From the NCBI GenBank assembly GCA_037367355.1, contig CM074702.1, positions 1,240,001 through 1,304,000 on the forward strand: DNA of 64,000 nt, read 5' to 3'. Positions within the stretch are counted from its first letter, which is position 1, and each line of letters opens with the position of its first letter. Made by a program: the position numbers and the translations under genes. Positions 10,094 through 20,837 of this stretch are shown here, one piece after another. This DNA is from Neoscytalidium dimidiatum (Eukaryota; Ascomycota; Dothideomycetes; Botryosphaeriales; Botryosphaeriaceae). A model generated the notes under the pieces. It had not been told where the DNA came from. It was given only the letters and a program-made list of their open reading frames with translations, and searched no databases.

Positions 10094-11419
10094 ATGTCCA
10101 CCTCTGCCGACGCCATCCATGCCGTCGCCGCAAATACTGCTGCTGCTGGAGCTGCTACAACTTCAGATCAGCGGCCCACGAAACGGGTCAAGCTGCTGAC
10201 GGGCGCACCCGATCCCGCGAAGCTTTCTTGGGACGAAAGCGCGCTGCTGAACGATTGGACCCCGGCCGTGCGCCGCTTCTTGAAGGGGAAATTCGACGTG
10301 GATGAGGATGAGCACGTGCGTGGTAATGACGGCTTTGATACAGCAACAACGACGACAGCTTCGCGCTGGCGTAGCATTCCGCTATCGCGAAATGCGCATC
10401 TGTCCACCGGTTTCACGCAGGAGAGTCCGCTGAGGAAGGACTTCCTCTACGCGCCCGCCTTCGCCGCCGCGGAATACTCGTTTGCTCTCAGCAACAGCCA
10501 GACATCCACCGCATCCTTGCCCACCGCCGAAGATCACGACCATGCTGCCGTGACGGCCGAGGACGATGACGACGCGAACGAGGACGAAGGAGCCGACTCG
10601 CAATTCATCGAGCACTCCATCGCCGTCCACGACGACACGCGCTCCTCGCAACTCGCCCTCGACCCCATCACCGACGTCTCCACCACCAGCATCCTCAACT
10701 CCTTCGCCAGCATCACCACCACCACGTCTTCTTCTTCCTCCTCCCCCGCATCCTTCACCGAAGACTACTCCTCCTCCGCCCTCCCCGCCCTCACCCTCCC
10801 CCGCACCATCACCCCCCTCGCCGCCATCCCGCGCGCCCCGCACCTCCGCGCCATCATCCCCCAAACCGTCGTCGTCAACCTCCTCGCCGGCGTCATCGCC
10901 CTGCTGCCCGCCCGCCCCGTGCGCACGCGCCGCGGCGCCCTGCGCGACCTGGTCGAGCTGCTGGTCGGCGACGAGACGGCGTCCGGCTTCAAGATCTCGT
11001 TCTGGTTCGCGCACGACGAGGAAAGTCAAGAGCGGCGGCAGCAGCAGCAGGAGGAGGAGGAGGAGGAGGAGGAGGAGGAGAAGGGGGCCGAAGCGGGGGG
11101 CGGCGAGGATCCGTTGAGGCGGGCGCTGCGCGGGCTGAGGGTCAGGGACGTGGTGCTGGTGGAGAACGTGGCGCTGGACACGTTTCGGGAGAGGGTGTTC
11201 GGGTACAGTTTGCGGAAGAGCATGCAGCGGAATCAGACGGCGGTGCGGCTGGTGGCGAGGGAGGGCGTGGACAGGGTGGGTGGGGTGGCGGGCGTGGAGA
11301 GGGTCACGAGGGTGAAGGAGTGGGTGTGGGGGTTGGTGCACACGACGCGGGTCGGAGGGGTTGAGGGAGAAGGGGGTGATGAGGTAGGCGCAGTGTTGCC
11401 GCCGGATACGCAGGAGTAG
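10094..11419 (+). CDS. Conserved-looking hypothetical protein, acidic tract
   Basis: Single exon, 441 residues, not recognised. It starts MSTSADAIHAVAANTAAA and has a basic PTKRVKL motif that could be a nuclear localisation signal. The segment around residues 55-150 (DWTPAVRRFLKG, then PLRKDFLYAP) looks conserved in style. An acidic stretch (DDDDANEDEGAD) follows, then a Ser/Thr-rich region. The last 190 residues include alternating hydrophobic strands (RAIIPQTVVVNLLAGVI, FKISFWFAHD, VRDVVLVENVALDTF, QTAVRLVAREG) interrupted by a run of Glu encoded by GAG repeats. The strand pattern would suit an OB-fold-like nucleic-acid binding domain, but this is inference. A real gene is likely because the frame is long and the encoded pattern is not that of a shadow. 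Confidence 0.6.
   Translation: MSTSADAIHAVAANTAAAGAATTSDQRPTKRVKLLTGAPDPAKLSWDESALLNDWTPAVRRFLKGKFDVDEDEHVRGNDGFDTATTTTASRWRSIPLSRNAHLSTGFTQESPLRKDFLYAPAFAAAEYSFALSNSQTSTASLPTAEDHDHAAVTAEDDDDANEDEGADSQFIEHSIAVHDDTRSSQLALDPITDVSTTSILNSFASITTTTSSSSSSPASFTEDYSSSALPALTLPRTITPLAAIPRAPHLRAIIPQTVVVNLLAGVIALLPARPVRTRRGALRDLVELLVGDETASGFKISFWFAHDEESQERRQQQQEEEEEEEEEEKGAEAGGGEDPLRRALRGLRVRDVVLVENVALDTFRERVFGYSLRKSMQRNQTAVRLVAREGVDRVGGVAGVERVTRVKEWVWGLVHTTRVGGVEGEGGDEVGAVLPPDTQE
11038..11081 (+). repeat. CAG/GAG trinucleotide repeat (Gln/Glu tract)
   Basis: A short run of CAG followed by about a dozen GAG/GAA triplets inside the gene at 10094, encoding Gln then Glu. Such tracts vary in length between strains and do not disturb the frame. 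Confidence 0.8.
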
Positions 11420-11600
11420 ATTGAGAGAGTGAGTAGTTTCTTTTTTTGGTTTCTATGCTGGACCTTTTTTTTCCCCTCCCTTTTCCTGATACCCCCCTTC
11501 TTTGGTACTGTATACAAAGTTTTTGAATACATTGCTCATATTATCATGTCTTCTTTTTTATTTTTCTTCCTTTCTTTCTTTCTTTCTTTCCTCCAGTGCT

Positions 11601-13340
11601 TCACGGCTCCCAAGGGCTGACAGCACGCTTCCCAGTAAGGAGCTCGGCTTCCCCCTCTTCCCTAACGACGTAAATGTCCTCGTGCCTCACGCCGAACTTG
11701 TTCAGCATGTAGATTCCGGGCTCAGAGGTGAAGGTCATCCCTGGCCTGAGCAGAACGTCGTGGTTGCCTTTATTGAGGTAGGGAGATTCATGGGCTGCAA
11801 AGATGGTCAGCTCCAGTTTTCTTGACTCAGCAGGATTTTGTTAAGATTCTAGACGCACCCTTGATACCTATACCATGGCCGACGCGGTGGGTAAACATTT
11901 CACCGTAGCCGGCATCCGAAATGACCGTCCTCGCAGCGATGTCCACGCTGGCGGCGCTGTTGTTCGGTTTAAACATCTTGGCGGACTCGGTCTGGGCCTC
12001 GAGCACGATATCCCAGACCTTCAGCTTCTCAGCGTAAAGATCGGAGTTGGTGGTGGTCAGAGAACGGGAGGGCTTGGAGAAGGTCATGATGGAAACGGCC
12101 TTCTCCAACAGTGGCCACTCCTTCCAGGTGGGGATGAAGAAGCTGCGGCAAATATCTGACGAATAGCCAAGGTAATGGGCTCTGTATCTCACAGTCAGCA
12201 CAACGTAACAACAGTCCGGGGCTTGCGGAAAATTTACCCGACGTCAATTAGTACCACAGAGTCTTCCTTCAGCACCTTTCCGCCGGTCACGAAGCCACCG
12301 TGCGGAAGAGCACCATTCTCCTCAAAGAGAACGATGTCGAAGAAGAGGGAGAAGCCGATTGACAGCATCGAGTTGTCCAGGATCTCCGTAACCTCGTCTT
12401 CGATCAAGCCAGGAACAAGGCCTTTTAGGTTCATACCACGTTAGCAAAGCAGGAAATGTTTTCTTTCCTCGCCAGAAAAAATTGCAGGCAGACTTACAAG
12501 GCCTCATCGCCCTCACTGCCTCAACGGTCCCTGTGTTCACTGCCCTGATCAACTCGATCTCAGCAGGGGTCTTAATCTGCCTTACGGCCTCGACCTCGCC
12601 CCGCAACGCCACCGTCTCGAACCCATTGGCGTCCAACCCGCGGACGATGTAATCGCGCATCTCCTCGTCGACCATGATCTTCACATTCTCCCTACCGGCA
12701 AACAGGCGCGACTGGCGCAGCGTCTCGTACGGATTCCAGTGCTCCTCCCACGTGACGATGTCGAGCTCACCCTTGGCGGGGATACCCAGCATGCGCACGC
12801 GGCCCTCCTCGAAGGCGGGCGAGAGGAATGACGTCTTAGCGACGATGCTGCCGGTGGTGGTGTTGAGGGCCGGTTGCACAATCATCAGCATGGGCCGCTC
12901 CTCCGGCTCCCACGGCTCCCAGTCGACCTGGCTGATGTTGCCGTAGTACTGGAAGGTGTAGCCGGGCTCGAGCGCGAAGGCGTCAACACCCTCGGCATGG
13001 AGGGCGCGCGCGAGGTTATCACGGCGCTGGATGAACTCGTCCGAGGTGATTGGAGCGACGTCCAGAAAGGAGAGGTTGGAGCGGAGGTTCGAGATGGCGC
13101 ATTCTTGCACACGAGCGACGGTGTGAGCGTGGCTGTGGCGGGTCTGTTCGCTGCGTGTCAGGATATCTCTGCCTTTCGATTTCCGTTCTGCCCTTGTTTT
13201 TGAACACTGACGTAGAAGAGGCGCGCGTACGCGGCGAAGACGAACAGGGCGGTGAGCAGCTTGAGGTGGGATCGCCGGGTATGCGTGGTGCGCGTCTGCA
13301 CAGCGGCGTGCGGCTGCTCCTCCAGGATACCGCCCTTCAT
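11601..13340 (-). CDS. Membrane-anchored M24 metallopeptidase (Xaa-Pro peptidase-like)
   Basis: Five exons on the minus strand: 13340..13212, 13143..12498, 12421..12238, 12181..11859 and 11794..11601, giving 491 residues with consistent phases. An N-terminal hydrophobic segment (LLTALFVFAAYARLFY) predicts a signal anchor. A creatinase-like N-terminal domain follows, then the pita-bread M24 domain. All five metal ligands can be seen: Asp in LIDVG, Asp in YSSDICR, His in VGHGIGI, Glu in SEPGIYM and Glu in RHEDIYVV. The family removes N-terminal residues next to proline or cleaves Xaa-Pro dipeptides, using two Mn or Co ions. The junction of exons 1 and 2 is the weakest point: CAG acceptors at 13151 or 13144 are both possible, and only the latter keeps frame with the chosen donor. 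A longer unspliced N-terminal reading from 13404 looks like translated intron. Confidence 0.88.
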
Positions 13341-13908
13341 CGTTCGTCCAACGGGGCAATAAATCAGGTCTTGTCGAAAGAGATAAAGAGCAGGACGGCG
13401 CCACACGGCAGAAGGACCTGTTCCTGCAGGCGGTGATTGTTATTGTAGGTGGTAGCGAGAGGTTGCGGTCGGCAACGGCACTTCCCCGCCGACTGGCACC
13501 GGCTTATCTGCAAGGGTAGCTAACCTCTCTCCCCACTTTCTTCCCCCGTTCCCAAACCTGCGCCGATTGCCCGCCCATCGCCGGAGAATTCCCTTCGAAC
13601 GCGGCCGGCTATAACTCATCGGCTGAGTCTCTCGCCCTCCGGCCAATGACGGCCCTGCCGCTCTCCTTCTTGGCGGCGGCGGCGTCGTCGTCGGCGAAGC
13701 TGCCGGTTCATGTGTAGCGGCGCTGTCCGCTGCGCGTTATGAGATACAGTGTTCTGATAAAAAGCCATGGTCCGTCAGCCCGCAGGTCGCCGTTGTCCTT
13801 CAGCTCTTCTTTCCTCTCCTCTTTCTGGCATTTCCTGGCTCTCCATAGCAGCTCTATCTGCTGCTTTCTCATCCTGAACCGTGCGACTGTCTCGAACGAG
13901 GAGAAAGG
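13341..13908. other. Divergent promoter region
   Basis: 568 bp between the M24 peptidase (minus) and the MFS permease (plus). It contains C/T-rich stretches common near fungal transcription starts (about 13790-13830) and no convincing ORF or RNA. Confidence 0.5.
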
Positions 13909-15723
13909 ATGGCGCAGGGAAAGGACCTCGACGCCATCGCTTCTTCTTCGGCGCAAGACAAGGGTTTGGGGGGTGGAGAGGGAGATGTCGCGCAGGAGAA
14001 GAAACAGCATGACACCACCGTGGCCGAGGTCGATGCTGAGACGGGGGAGGTGGAGAAAGCCTATTACAGCAAGGTCTCGGTTTGGTTGATGATTTTGTAT
14101 TCGGGCTTGGCTATCGGGTCGGATGGATAGTAAGTTCCTATTCTCGGTCTCAACACAGTGTAATACGACGCGTGTCTCTTTGGAATTGATTCTTGCGGTC
14201 GATACTCGCTACCCCTATCCGTCCTTTCTGTCCATCCGAAAGCAAGCGTCTTGTGAAGTCTTTCGCGAACTGTTCCTAACAAATCTCCAGCAATGCTGCC
14301 GTCATTGGCAACGTGGAACTCCTTCTTGCCATCCTCTACCCGGAGTCTCTCACCAACGATATCTACACCCGCCTCAGCAACGCCTTCCTCATCGGCATGA
14401 TCATCGGCATGCTCCTCTTCGGCAGCATCGTCGACCAATTTGGACGCAAAACCGGCGCCGTGGCAACAACCGTTCTCCTCGTCCTCGGGATCGCCCTCTC
14501 CGCCGGCGCGTCCGGTACGACCGAGACGGGCATGTTCTGGATGCTCATCATCGCCCGCGGCATCGCGGGCGTAGGTGCAGGCGGCGAGTACCCCGTCTCC
14601 GGCGCCGGTGCAACCGAAGCTACCGACGAGAACAAGGCGCTGCGCAAGTATCGCGGCTTCATGTTTGCCATGCTGGCGGACCTGTCAGCGTCGCTGGGCT
14701 ACGTATTCGGCGGTCTGGTGCCGCTGCTCCTGCTCCTCTGCACCCACCAGAAGGTTGCCAACTACGACATCGTCTGGCGCACGTCGTTCGCGCTGGGCCT
14801 CGTGCCGCCCGTGTCCATCTTCTGGTTCCGCATGCGCATGGCCGTGTCGACCGCGTACCGCAAGAGCGCCATGCGCAAGCAGCGCGTCCCATACGTCCTG
14901 GCGTTCAAGCGCTACTGGCGTGCGTTCGTCGGATGCTCTGCCACGTGGTTCCTGTACAACTATGTCAGCATCCCATTCGGCATCTTCTCGTCCACCGTAA
15001 CCTCCCGCGTCAATGCGTCCGACTCGCTGATCAAGAGCTTGGGCTGGGGCGTTGTCATCAACTGCTTTTACATCCCCGGCCCCTTCCTTGGCGGCTACCT
15101 GTCCGACAGGATCGGCAGGCGGCAGACCATGTGTCTGGGCTTCGCCCTGCAGGCGGGCCTAGGCTTCATTCTCGGTGGAGCAAACAAGCAGATCCAGACG
15201 GTCTTCCCGCTGTTCGTGGTCCTGTACGGGCTTTTCCTGACGCTCGGAGAAGTTGGCCCCGGAAGGTGAGAGAGAGAGAGACCTCTTGATGTTTTGCTTT
15301 CGACTCTAGAAATCTTCAACGCTGGCGCCTGAATATTTTACTGACGTGTTATTCCTTCCAAACAGCACCGTCGTCCTCACAGCCTCCGAGTGCTTCCCCA
15401 CCTCCATCCGCGGGCAGATGATGGGCCTCGTGGCCGCCTTCTCCAAGGCAGGCGCCGCCATCGGCACCCAGGTCTTCAGCGCCATCCTCAAGTCGTGGAC
15501 CGACGAGGACAAGGCCAACCAGGCCACCTTCCTGATCGGCGCCGCCTTCGCCGTGCTCGGCGCCCTGATCGCCTGGTTCGTCATTCCGGACGTGAGCTCG
15601 CGCCTGGAGGACGAGGACGAGGCGTGGAAGCGGTATCTGGAGGAGAATGGATGGGAGGCCGATTGGGGTGATAAGGCGACCAAGGATCCGGGTGCGGTGA
15701 TCATGGATAGGGTGGGTTCATGA
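13909..15723 (+). CDS. MFS permease, GIT1-like (glycerophosphodiester/phosphate family)
   Basis: Three exons: 13909..14129, 14291..15265 and 15366..15723, both introns in phase 2, giving 517 residues. It belongs to the major facilitator superfamily, phosphate:H+ symporter group, closest in feel to yeast GIT1 glycerophosphoinositol/glycerophosphocholine permeases. Supporting features are KAYYSKVSVWLMILYSGLAIGSDGYNAAVIG at the first membrane helix, the loop 2-3 motif DQFGRKTG, the GAGGEYPVSGAGATE segment and the loop 8-9 motif LSDRIGRRQT. About 12 membrane helices are expected, with a cytosolic hydrophilic N-terminus of about 50 residues and a charged C-terminal tail. It would act in the plasma membrane to import glycerophosphodiesters or phosphate. 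The exact substrate cannot be read from sequence. Confidence 0.88.
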
Positions 15724-15836
15724 TTTGGGCTGTTTGAGCACTGATGGGGAATGAAAATGAAAGAGTTGAATTTGTTGAGAAGTGTTGATGGATGAAGCTG
15801 ATGAGTTGCATCGCTGGTTTTGCCATCCCTTTGTGG

Positions 15837-16700
15837 TCACGCCCCGTTCTTGATATCATCCGCCAGCTTCTCGGCATGTACGTCTGGAAAGATGATTAGT
15901 ATCCAGCTCCAGCGATGGAAGGGTAAAAAAAAAAAAAAAGGTGAAGCCTAAAAGTATACCCCTGCGTATGTCCCGGCGCCGTAAACACGAAGCTCGACGC
16001 ATCCTCGACGCGCAAGCCCCGCACGTCGAACACCCGCGCCTTCGAATCCACGACCGCCATGCGATCGTCAGCCTTGCCCATCTCAGCCTATGTTTCTGAT
16101 AGACCTACCTATGGCACATCAAATGGTTCAGTGCGGAACTTTCAAAAATGTTAACACGTCTTCTCTTCGTCCTCTAGGACCTTTCCTCCGAGGCACTTGC
16201 CCTGTGCTTCATGTATCCTTCTCCCGTCGAGTCCCTGCCAACAAGATCAGGCCTGCGCCTGTCATATCTAGATGCAAGGCATACCGGTTCCGGTTTGCGT
16301 GACCAGCCCCCCAGTCGACCAACGGCCGCCAATCGCGCTCAGTCCAATCTCCACCATCATCGCCGGCAAACTTCCCGGAGCAGAACGGCATCCGAGAGAG
16401 ATGCCCCGTTGGAGAGCCCGTCAAAGCCGCCCGCTTCTACAACGGCAACGCTGACCGAGGGCTCTTCCGCGCGAGTCTCTCGGCCACCACGGAGCCCGCG
16501 CTGCCGGCGCCGATGGTCACGTAGTCACAGGTATAGCGTCTGGGCCGGGAACGCCGAACGAGCTGCCGGTCAGCTTACCGGGTCCGGGAACGCTGCCGGA
16601 CGGGGGTCTGCGGTAGGGTAGTGGCAGAGGTGGAGAAGAGTCAGCGCGAGGGAATGCCCGTGGAGGAGGCATCTCGAATTTTGTGTCAAAAGGCGGGATT
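15837..16700 (-). pseudogene. GMC oxidoreductase pseudogene with large internal deletion
   Basis: Reading the minus strand through frameshifts recovers GMC (glucose-methanol-choline) family landmarks in order. GSSFGVPGPDA is near 16580-16550. The FAD-binding GxGxxG region DYVTIGAGSAGSVVAERLAR runs from 16526 down. VSVAVVEAGGF is near 16450, RRIHEAQGKCLGG near 16230-16185 and the C-terminal block VVDSKARVFDVRGLRV...TAPGHTQG near 16055-15960. A last exon-like tail VHAEKLADDIKNGA plus a stop ends at 15837. Frameshifts and stops separate the blocks. The roughly 450 residues normally between the KCLGG and VVDSKARVF motifs are missing, so the copy cannot make an enzyme. The 5' limit is approximate. 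Intact members are secreted or cytosolic FAD alcohol or sugar oxidases. Confidence 0.82.
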
Positions 16701-17307
16701 TGCAAGAGGCCGCGGGGGTCGCGAATATGTATTGTCTTGTTTGTCGCTCTTACCTGCATGGATTTAATGGGGTCCGAGCACTAAAGAAGCAAAGGAAAGC
16801 ATGGCTGTGCACGGCAGTGAAGCCTCGCCGGGTCTGGATCATGACTGCCGCATTGCTCTTTCCGTATTCGAAGTAGCTAACATCGCTACAGTATGGGTTT
16901 AGGTCGTGTGTAATGCGCAGTCCAATTAAAGCCAAGAGTTATCAGCAAACGAGTATCAGGGCTAGCGGGTTCTCATGTTCTTACTGTCCGCATACTCGTG
17001 AACCCTAAGATATTATAAGAAAGCTGCCTCTACAAGGTGCGCAGTGAACCTCCAGATAGCACAGTAGAGTCGAACTACAAAGAAACCGTGAACTTGATAT
17101 CCATTAATATGTGACAACCAGCCAGCATGAGTCGTAGAACGGAAACGACTCAGGCCTTCGCGGGTCCAACTTCGTTGGTTGGTCAGTTCACCACTCTACC
17201 GTAACCGATGCTCAACCCCACCCCAACCCCCTCCAAAGCTTATGTACAGATATATACATAGAAAGGAATACACAACCCCGCGCCCGAGCCGACACCACCG
17301 CTCCCCC
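16701..17307. other. Intergenic
   Basis: About 600 bp between the GMC relic and the 3' end of the GH3 gene. It is less GC-rich than its neighbours, has no recognised gene and may include further decayed sequence upstream of the pseudogene. Confidence 0.5.
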
Positions 17308-20016
17308 TCACTCCACCGTCAACGTCGCATTGCCCCTCAAATCCGCGCTCGAGCTGCCGACCCAGATCGCAAACTCCCCAGGCTCGACCACGTACCGCAT
17401 GCGCACGTCCCACACGCCCAGCTTGCTCACGTCGACGTCGATCGACACGTCGACCGTCTCGCCGGCGGGGACGAGCACCTTCTTGAACCCCTTCAGCTCC
17501 TTGTTCGGCACGGCGACGCTGGCGATCAGGTCGCTGACGTACAGCTGGACGACCTCCTGGCCGTCGCGCGTCGAGTTGTTCGTGACGCTGACGGTCGCGG
17601 TGACGACGTCCGACGCCGACGCCGTCGTCTTGGACAGCGAGACGTTCGAGTACGCGAAGTCGGCGTAGCTCCTGCCGTAGCCGAACTCGTACAGCGGGAC
17701 GGGCGAGCTGAGGACGTACTGGTGCCCGAACAGCAGGGTGCCGTTGTCGTAGGCCTCGCCGGCGTCGACGGTGCGGCCCGAGTTCAGGTAGTCGTAGAAG
17801 ACGGGCGTGGTGCCGACGTGCCTGGGGACGCCGACGGACAGCTTGCCCGACGGGTTGTGGTCGCCGAACAGCACGTCGGCGAGGGCGGCGCCGCCCTGCT
17901 CGCCCGGGTAGAACTGCTGCAGCAGCGCGGACGCGTTGCGCGAGATCCACGGCTCGGTGACGGGCTTGCCCGACTGGAAGACGACCACGGTCGGCTTGCC
18001 CGTGTCGATGATGGCCTTGACGAGGGCGCCCTGCGCGCCCACCAGGTGCAGGTCGTGCACGTCGACGTGCTCGCCCGTCGTCGCGTTCAGTCCTTGCCAC
18101 AGCTCCGTCTGGTCGCGCGACCACGTGCCGACGACCACGACGGCGACGTCGGCGCCCTGCGCGGCTGAGACGGCTTCCGCGAAGCCGGATTCGTCGGTCG
18201 ACCAGCGCTCCACGCCCAGCGCGTAGGTGACTGTGCCGGTGGAGGCGGCCGAGATGCCGGCGTAGGGCGTGACGCCGCGGTACTGAGAGCCTTCGACGAC
18301 GTAGTCTCCGTACTGCGCTCGGAAGTTAGTGACTGCTCATCCTGGTGGATTGTTTGGGAAAGGAAAGGGCAGGGGGAAGGGGGAACCTACGTTCATGAAG
18401 TCCGCCATGGGGCCGATCACGGCGATGTTGGCCGACTTGTCGAGCGGCAGGACGTTGTCGTGGTTCTCGAGCAGGACAATGGACTCGGCATCCAGCTTGC
18501 GCGCGAGCTCGACCGACTTGGCCGTGTGGATGTGTAGCGCGGTCTCGTTGGCAGGTACGGCGCGGAATGGATCCTCGAAGAGGCCCAGGAAGAACTTCGT
18601 CCTGAGCGTCCTGGCTACCGCCTTGTCGACCGTCTCAAGGTCCAGCTTACCCGAGTCGACGAGGTCGATGATGGTCTCGAAGTTGTACGAGCCGCCGCCC
18701 ATCTCTACGTCGTTGCCGGCAGGAAGTGCGTATAGGGTGACGGCTTCCTTGTCGATGGGGTTGGCACGGCACATCTTGAAGGAGCTGCACAGGCGGTCAG
18801 TTCCGCCGGCGTCGGAGCTGACGTAGTAGTCGTATCCCCATTCGTCGCGGAGGATCTGTCTCTCGTGTCAGCAGGTCGGATATGGAAAACCCTTCACAGA
18901 GAGCTGTAAGGTGACGGGGCATGAACGGAGTCATAACTATCTCCTCGGCTGTGGGTCTTGTAGGTTACTGACCTCGGTGAGCGTGTGGTAGTCTGCAACC
19001 GCTGGGATACCATCCCAAGAGTGGTACGCAGACATAACAGCCGTAGCACCGGCGTCAATGATAGCACGATGGAACGAAGGCAGCCAAGTCGTCCTCAGCT
19101 CTCGTTCTCCTCCGTGGACCGGTCCAGTATTGAGACCTTGCTCAGGAGCGCTGAAGCCGGCGAAATGCTTAACCATGGCACTGACGTTCTGGCTCTCGAG
19201 GGCCCGGACGTATGCATATCCCATCTCGCCGGCCAGGTACGGGTCCTCGCCGTACGTCTCTTCCACTCTGCCGAAACGCAGCTCACGCGCGAGATCGACG
19301 ACGGGGGCGAATATCTGATTGATTCCCAGAGCGAGGGCCTCCTGCGCAATGACAGCACCCATCTCGCCAATCAGCTCAGGGTTGAAAGAGCAGGCGTGGG
19401 CGATTGGGCTGTTGAAGATCGTCGAATTGAAGTAGGACACTGAAGGTTCATTAGCCTATTGCCCATTGTCACGCATGAAGAGATCTCACCTCCATGAATG
19501 CCCTCATTTTGCAACTATTGCCAATTGTCAGTCTAGTTGTCTGTTTTCGTATCTCCAGCTGATCTTACCAATGCCGGAATTCCTAGGGTAGTATTGTGCA
19601 GTAGGTAGTCTTGAGCGATCCTGCCAGCCTCCGCGATCCATTGCTGCTTCACAGTCAGATAGACGTTCAAATCTGCAACCGTCACGGTGCGAGCAGACCT
19701 GAGGAAGGGGATAGCCGGTCCAAATCTGGCCGGCCCTCCATTCCATGTTCCACACCAGACCGCTGGCATTGAACTCGCCGGTGGTCTCATTGATGAAATT
19801 GGTAATGTCGCCCTGGATCAGCTGCGCCACCTTTTCCTGGAGGGTCATGCGCGACAGCAGATCCTGAACACGGTCTTCGACCGGGGCCGAGGGGTTCTTG
19901 TAAAGCGGCGCGGTGCCATTCGTGCCGTTGGTGAAGGTCTGGCCGTTGGCCACGGCGGCGGCGGCGGCAGCCACAACGGCCGCCGTCAGCGAAGCAGTCG
20001 CCGAGCTCGAGACCAT
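17308..20016 (-). CDS. Secreted GH3 beta-glucosidase/beta-xylosidase-like enzyme
   Basis: Six exons on the minus strand: 20016..19699, 19643..19569, 19514..19490 (25 nt), 19439..18973, 18855..18391 and 18312..17308, giving 784 residues. The N-terminus MVSSSATASLTAAVVAAAAAAV is a signal peptide. The GH3 N-terminal TIM-barrel has FAPVVDLARELRFGRVEETYGEDP, KHFAGFSAPEQG and the nucleophile Asp in YYVSSDAGG (about residue 310). The second domain has ESIVLLENHDNVLPL and the C-terminus is fibronectin-III-like (YVSDLIASVAVPNKELKGF). It removes terminal glucose or xylose from oligosaccharides outside the cell. The donor of intron 1 (GTCTGC) is weak, but skipping the intron breaks the frame. It shares a promoter region with a divergent sugar transporter, a sensible pairing for uptake of the released sugar. 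Glucosidase versus xylosidase activity cannot be settled here. Confidence 0.9.
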
Positions 20017-20837
20017 GGCTTGGCGCCGAACGCAGAATCGGCGGTTGGAGAAAAGCGGAGGAGAGGACTGTGAGGGTTTCACTCGAAGCGGGTACGGCGA
20101 GCTCGAAGCCTAAAATATTGCCCCGCCCTGACTCCCACCGGTGGATGCGCTCGCCCTTTTTTTTTAAATGAGTGACGTCCCTGGGCGGGCCGGCACATCC
20201 TGAACGAAGTTTGCGGCTCGGCGACTCGTGTTTGCGGATCTCAGTACCTTGAAGATCGCGGGAATTATGGCACGCTTTCAGGGCGCATGGCCGTTTAGGC
20301 AGAATTGCCCCGCAGTGCTTTGATGGTGCCTTCGCTCGCTTCGAACAGGAAAAACGAGCAGGAGGCTCGTCTGTCAGTTCCGGTGACCAGGCCCCGTCTT
20401 CTGACCGTGAACCGGGACCCCGGCGAAGATTGGAGGGTCGAGGCATGTTTTGAAACGCTTCGGGCCGCCTATTGGCGGAATATATGGCGCACGGGCCGTA
20501 TCGGGCAGTGTCCGGGGAAGCCTTGGCTGCGGAGTGCGGGGGAATTCTGCGCGAGCCCGCGCCCGAGCCTCTCTGGCGAGCTCGAGATGGCATGCCACTG
20601 GAGGAAACCGGTGGCATGACATGGCTCCATGCAACTGATCTGCTCATGGGTGCTGGTCGCTCCGCGTCCAACTAGGCATGGTAGACCTTCCACCGCCGTG
20701 CCACGACCGGGTAATCTTCTGTAATGCGACGGCCGAAGAAAACTATTATTACCTGCCCTTCTTCTCCTCCGGCGGGAGGACTGTGTAAAAGGCCAAGCCG
20801 CTGCTGCCACCGCTGCTTCTGCAGAACTATTGCCAAG
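20017..20837. promoter_or_regulatory. Shared GH3 / sugar-transporter promoter with CreA-type sites
   Basis: 821 bp between two divergent starts. Five copies of the carbon-catabolite-repressor core SYGGRG occur on either strand: 20121-20126, 20308-20313, 20418-20423, 20512-20517 and 20536-20541. Clustered sites are typical of CreA-repressed genes, and both flanking genes handle sugars. Single SYGGRG sites are common in GC-rich DNA, so only the clustering is suggestive. Confidence 0.4.

Noticed and set aside
13158..13404. Longer unspliced N-terminus for the M24 peptidase
   Set aside because: It reads through the first intron and lacks the membrane segment seen in the correct frame from 13340.
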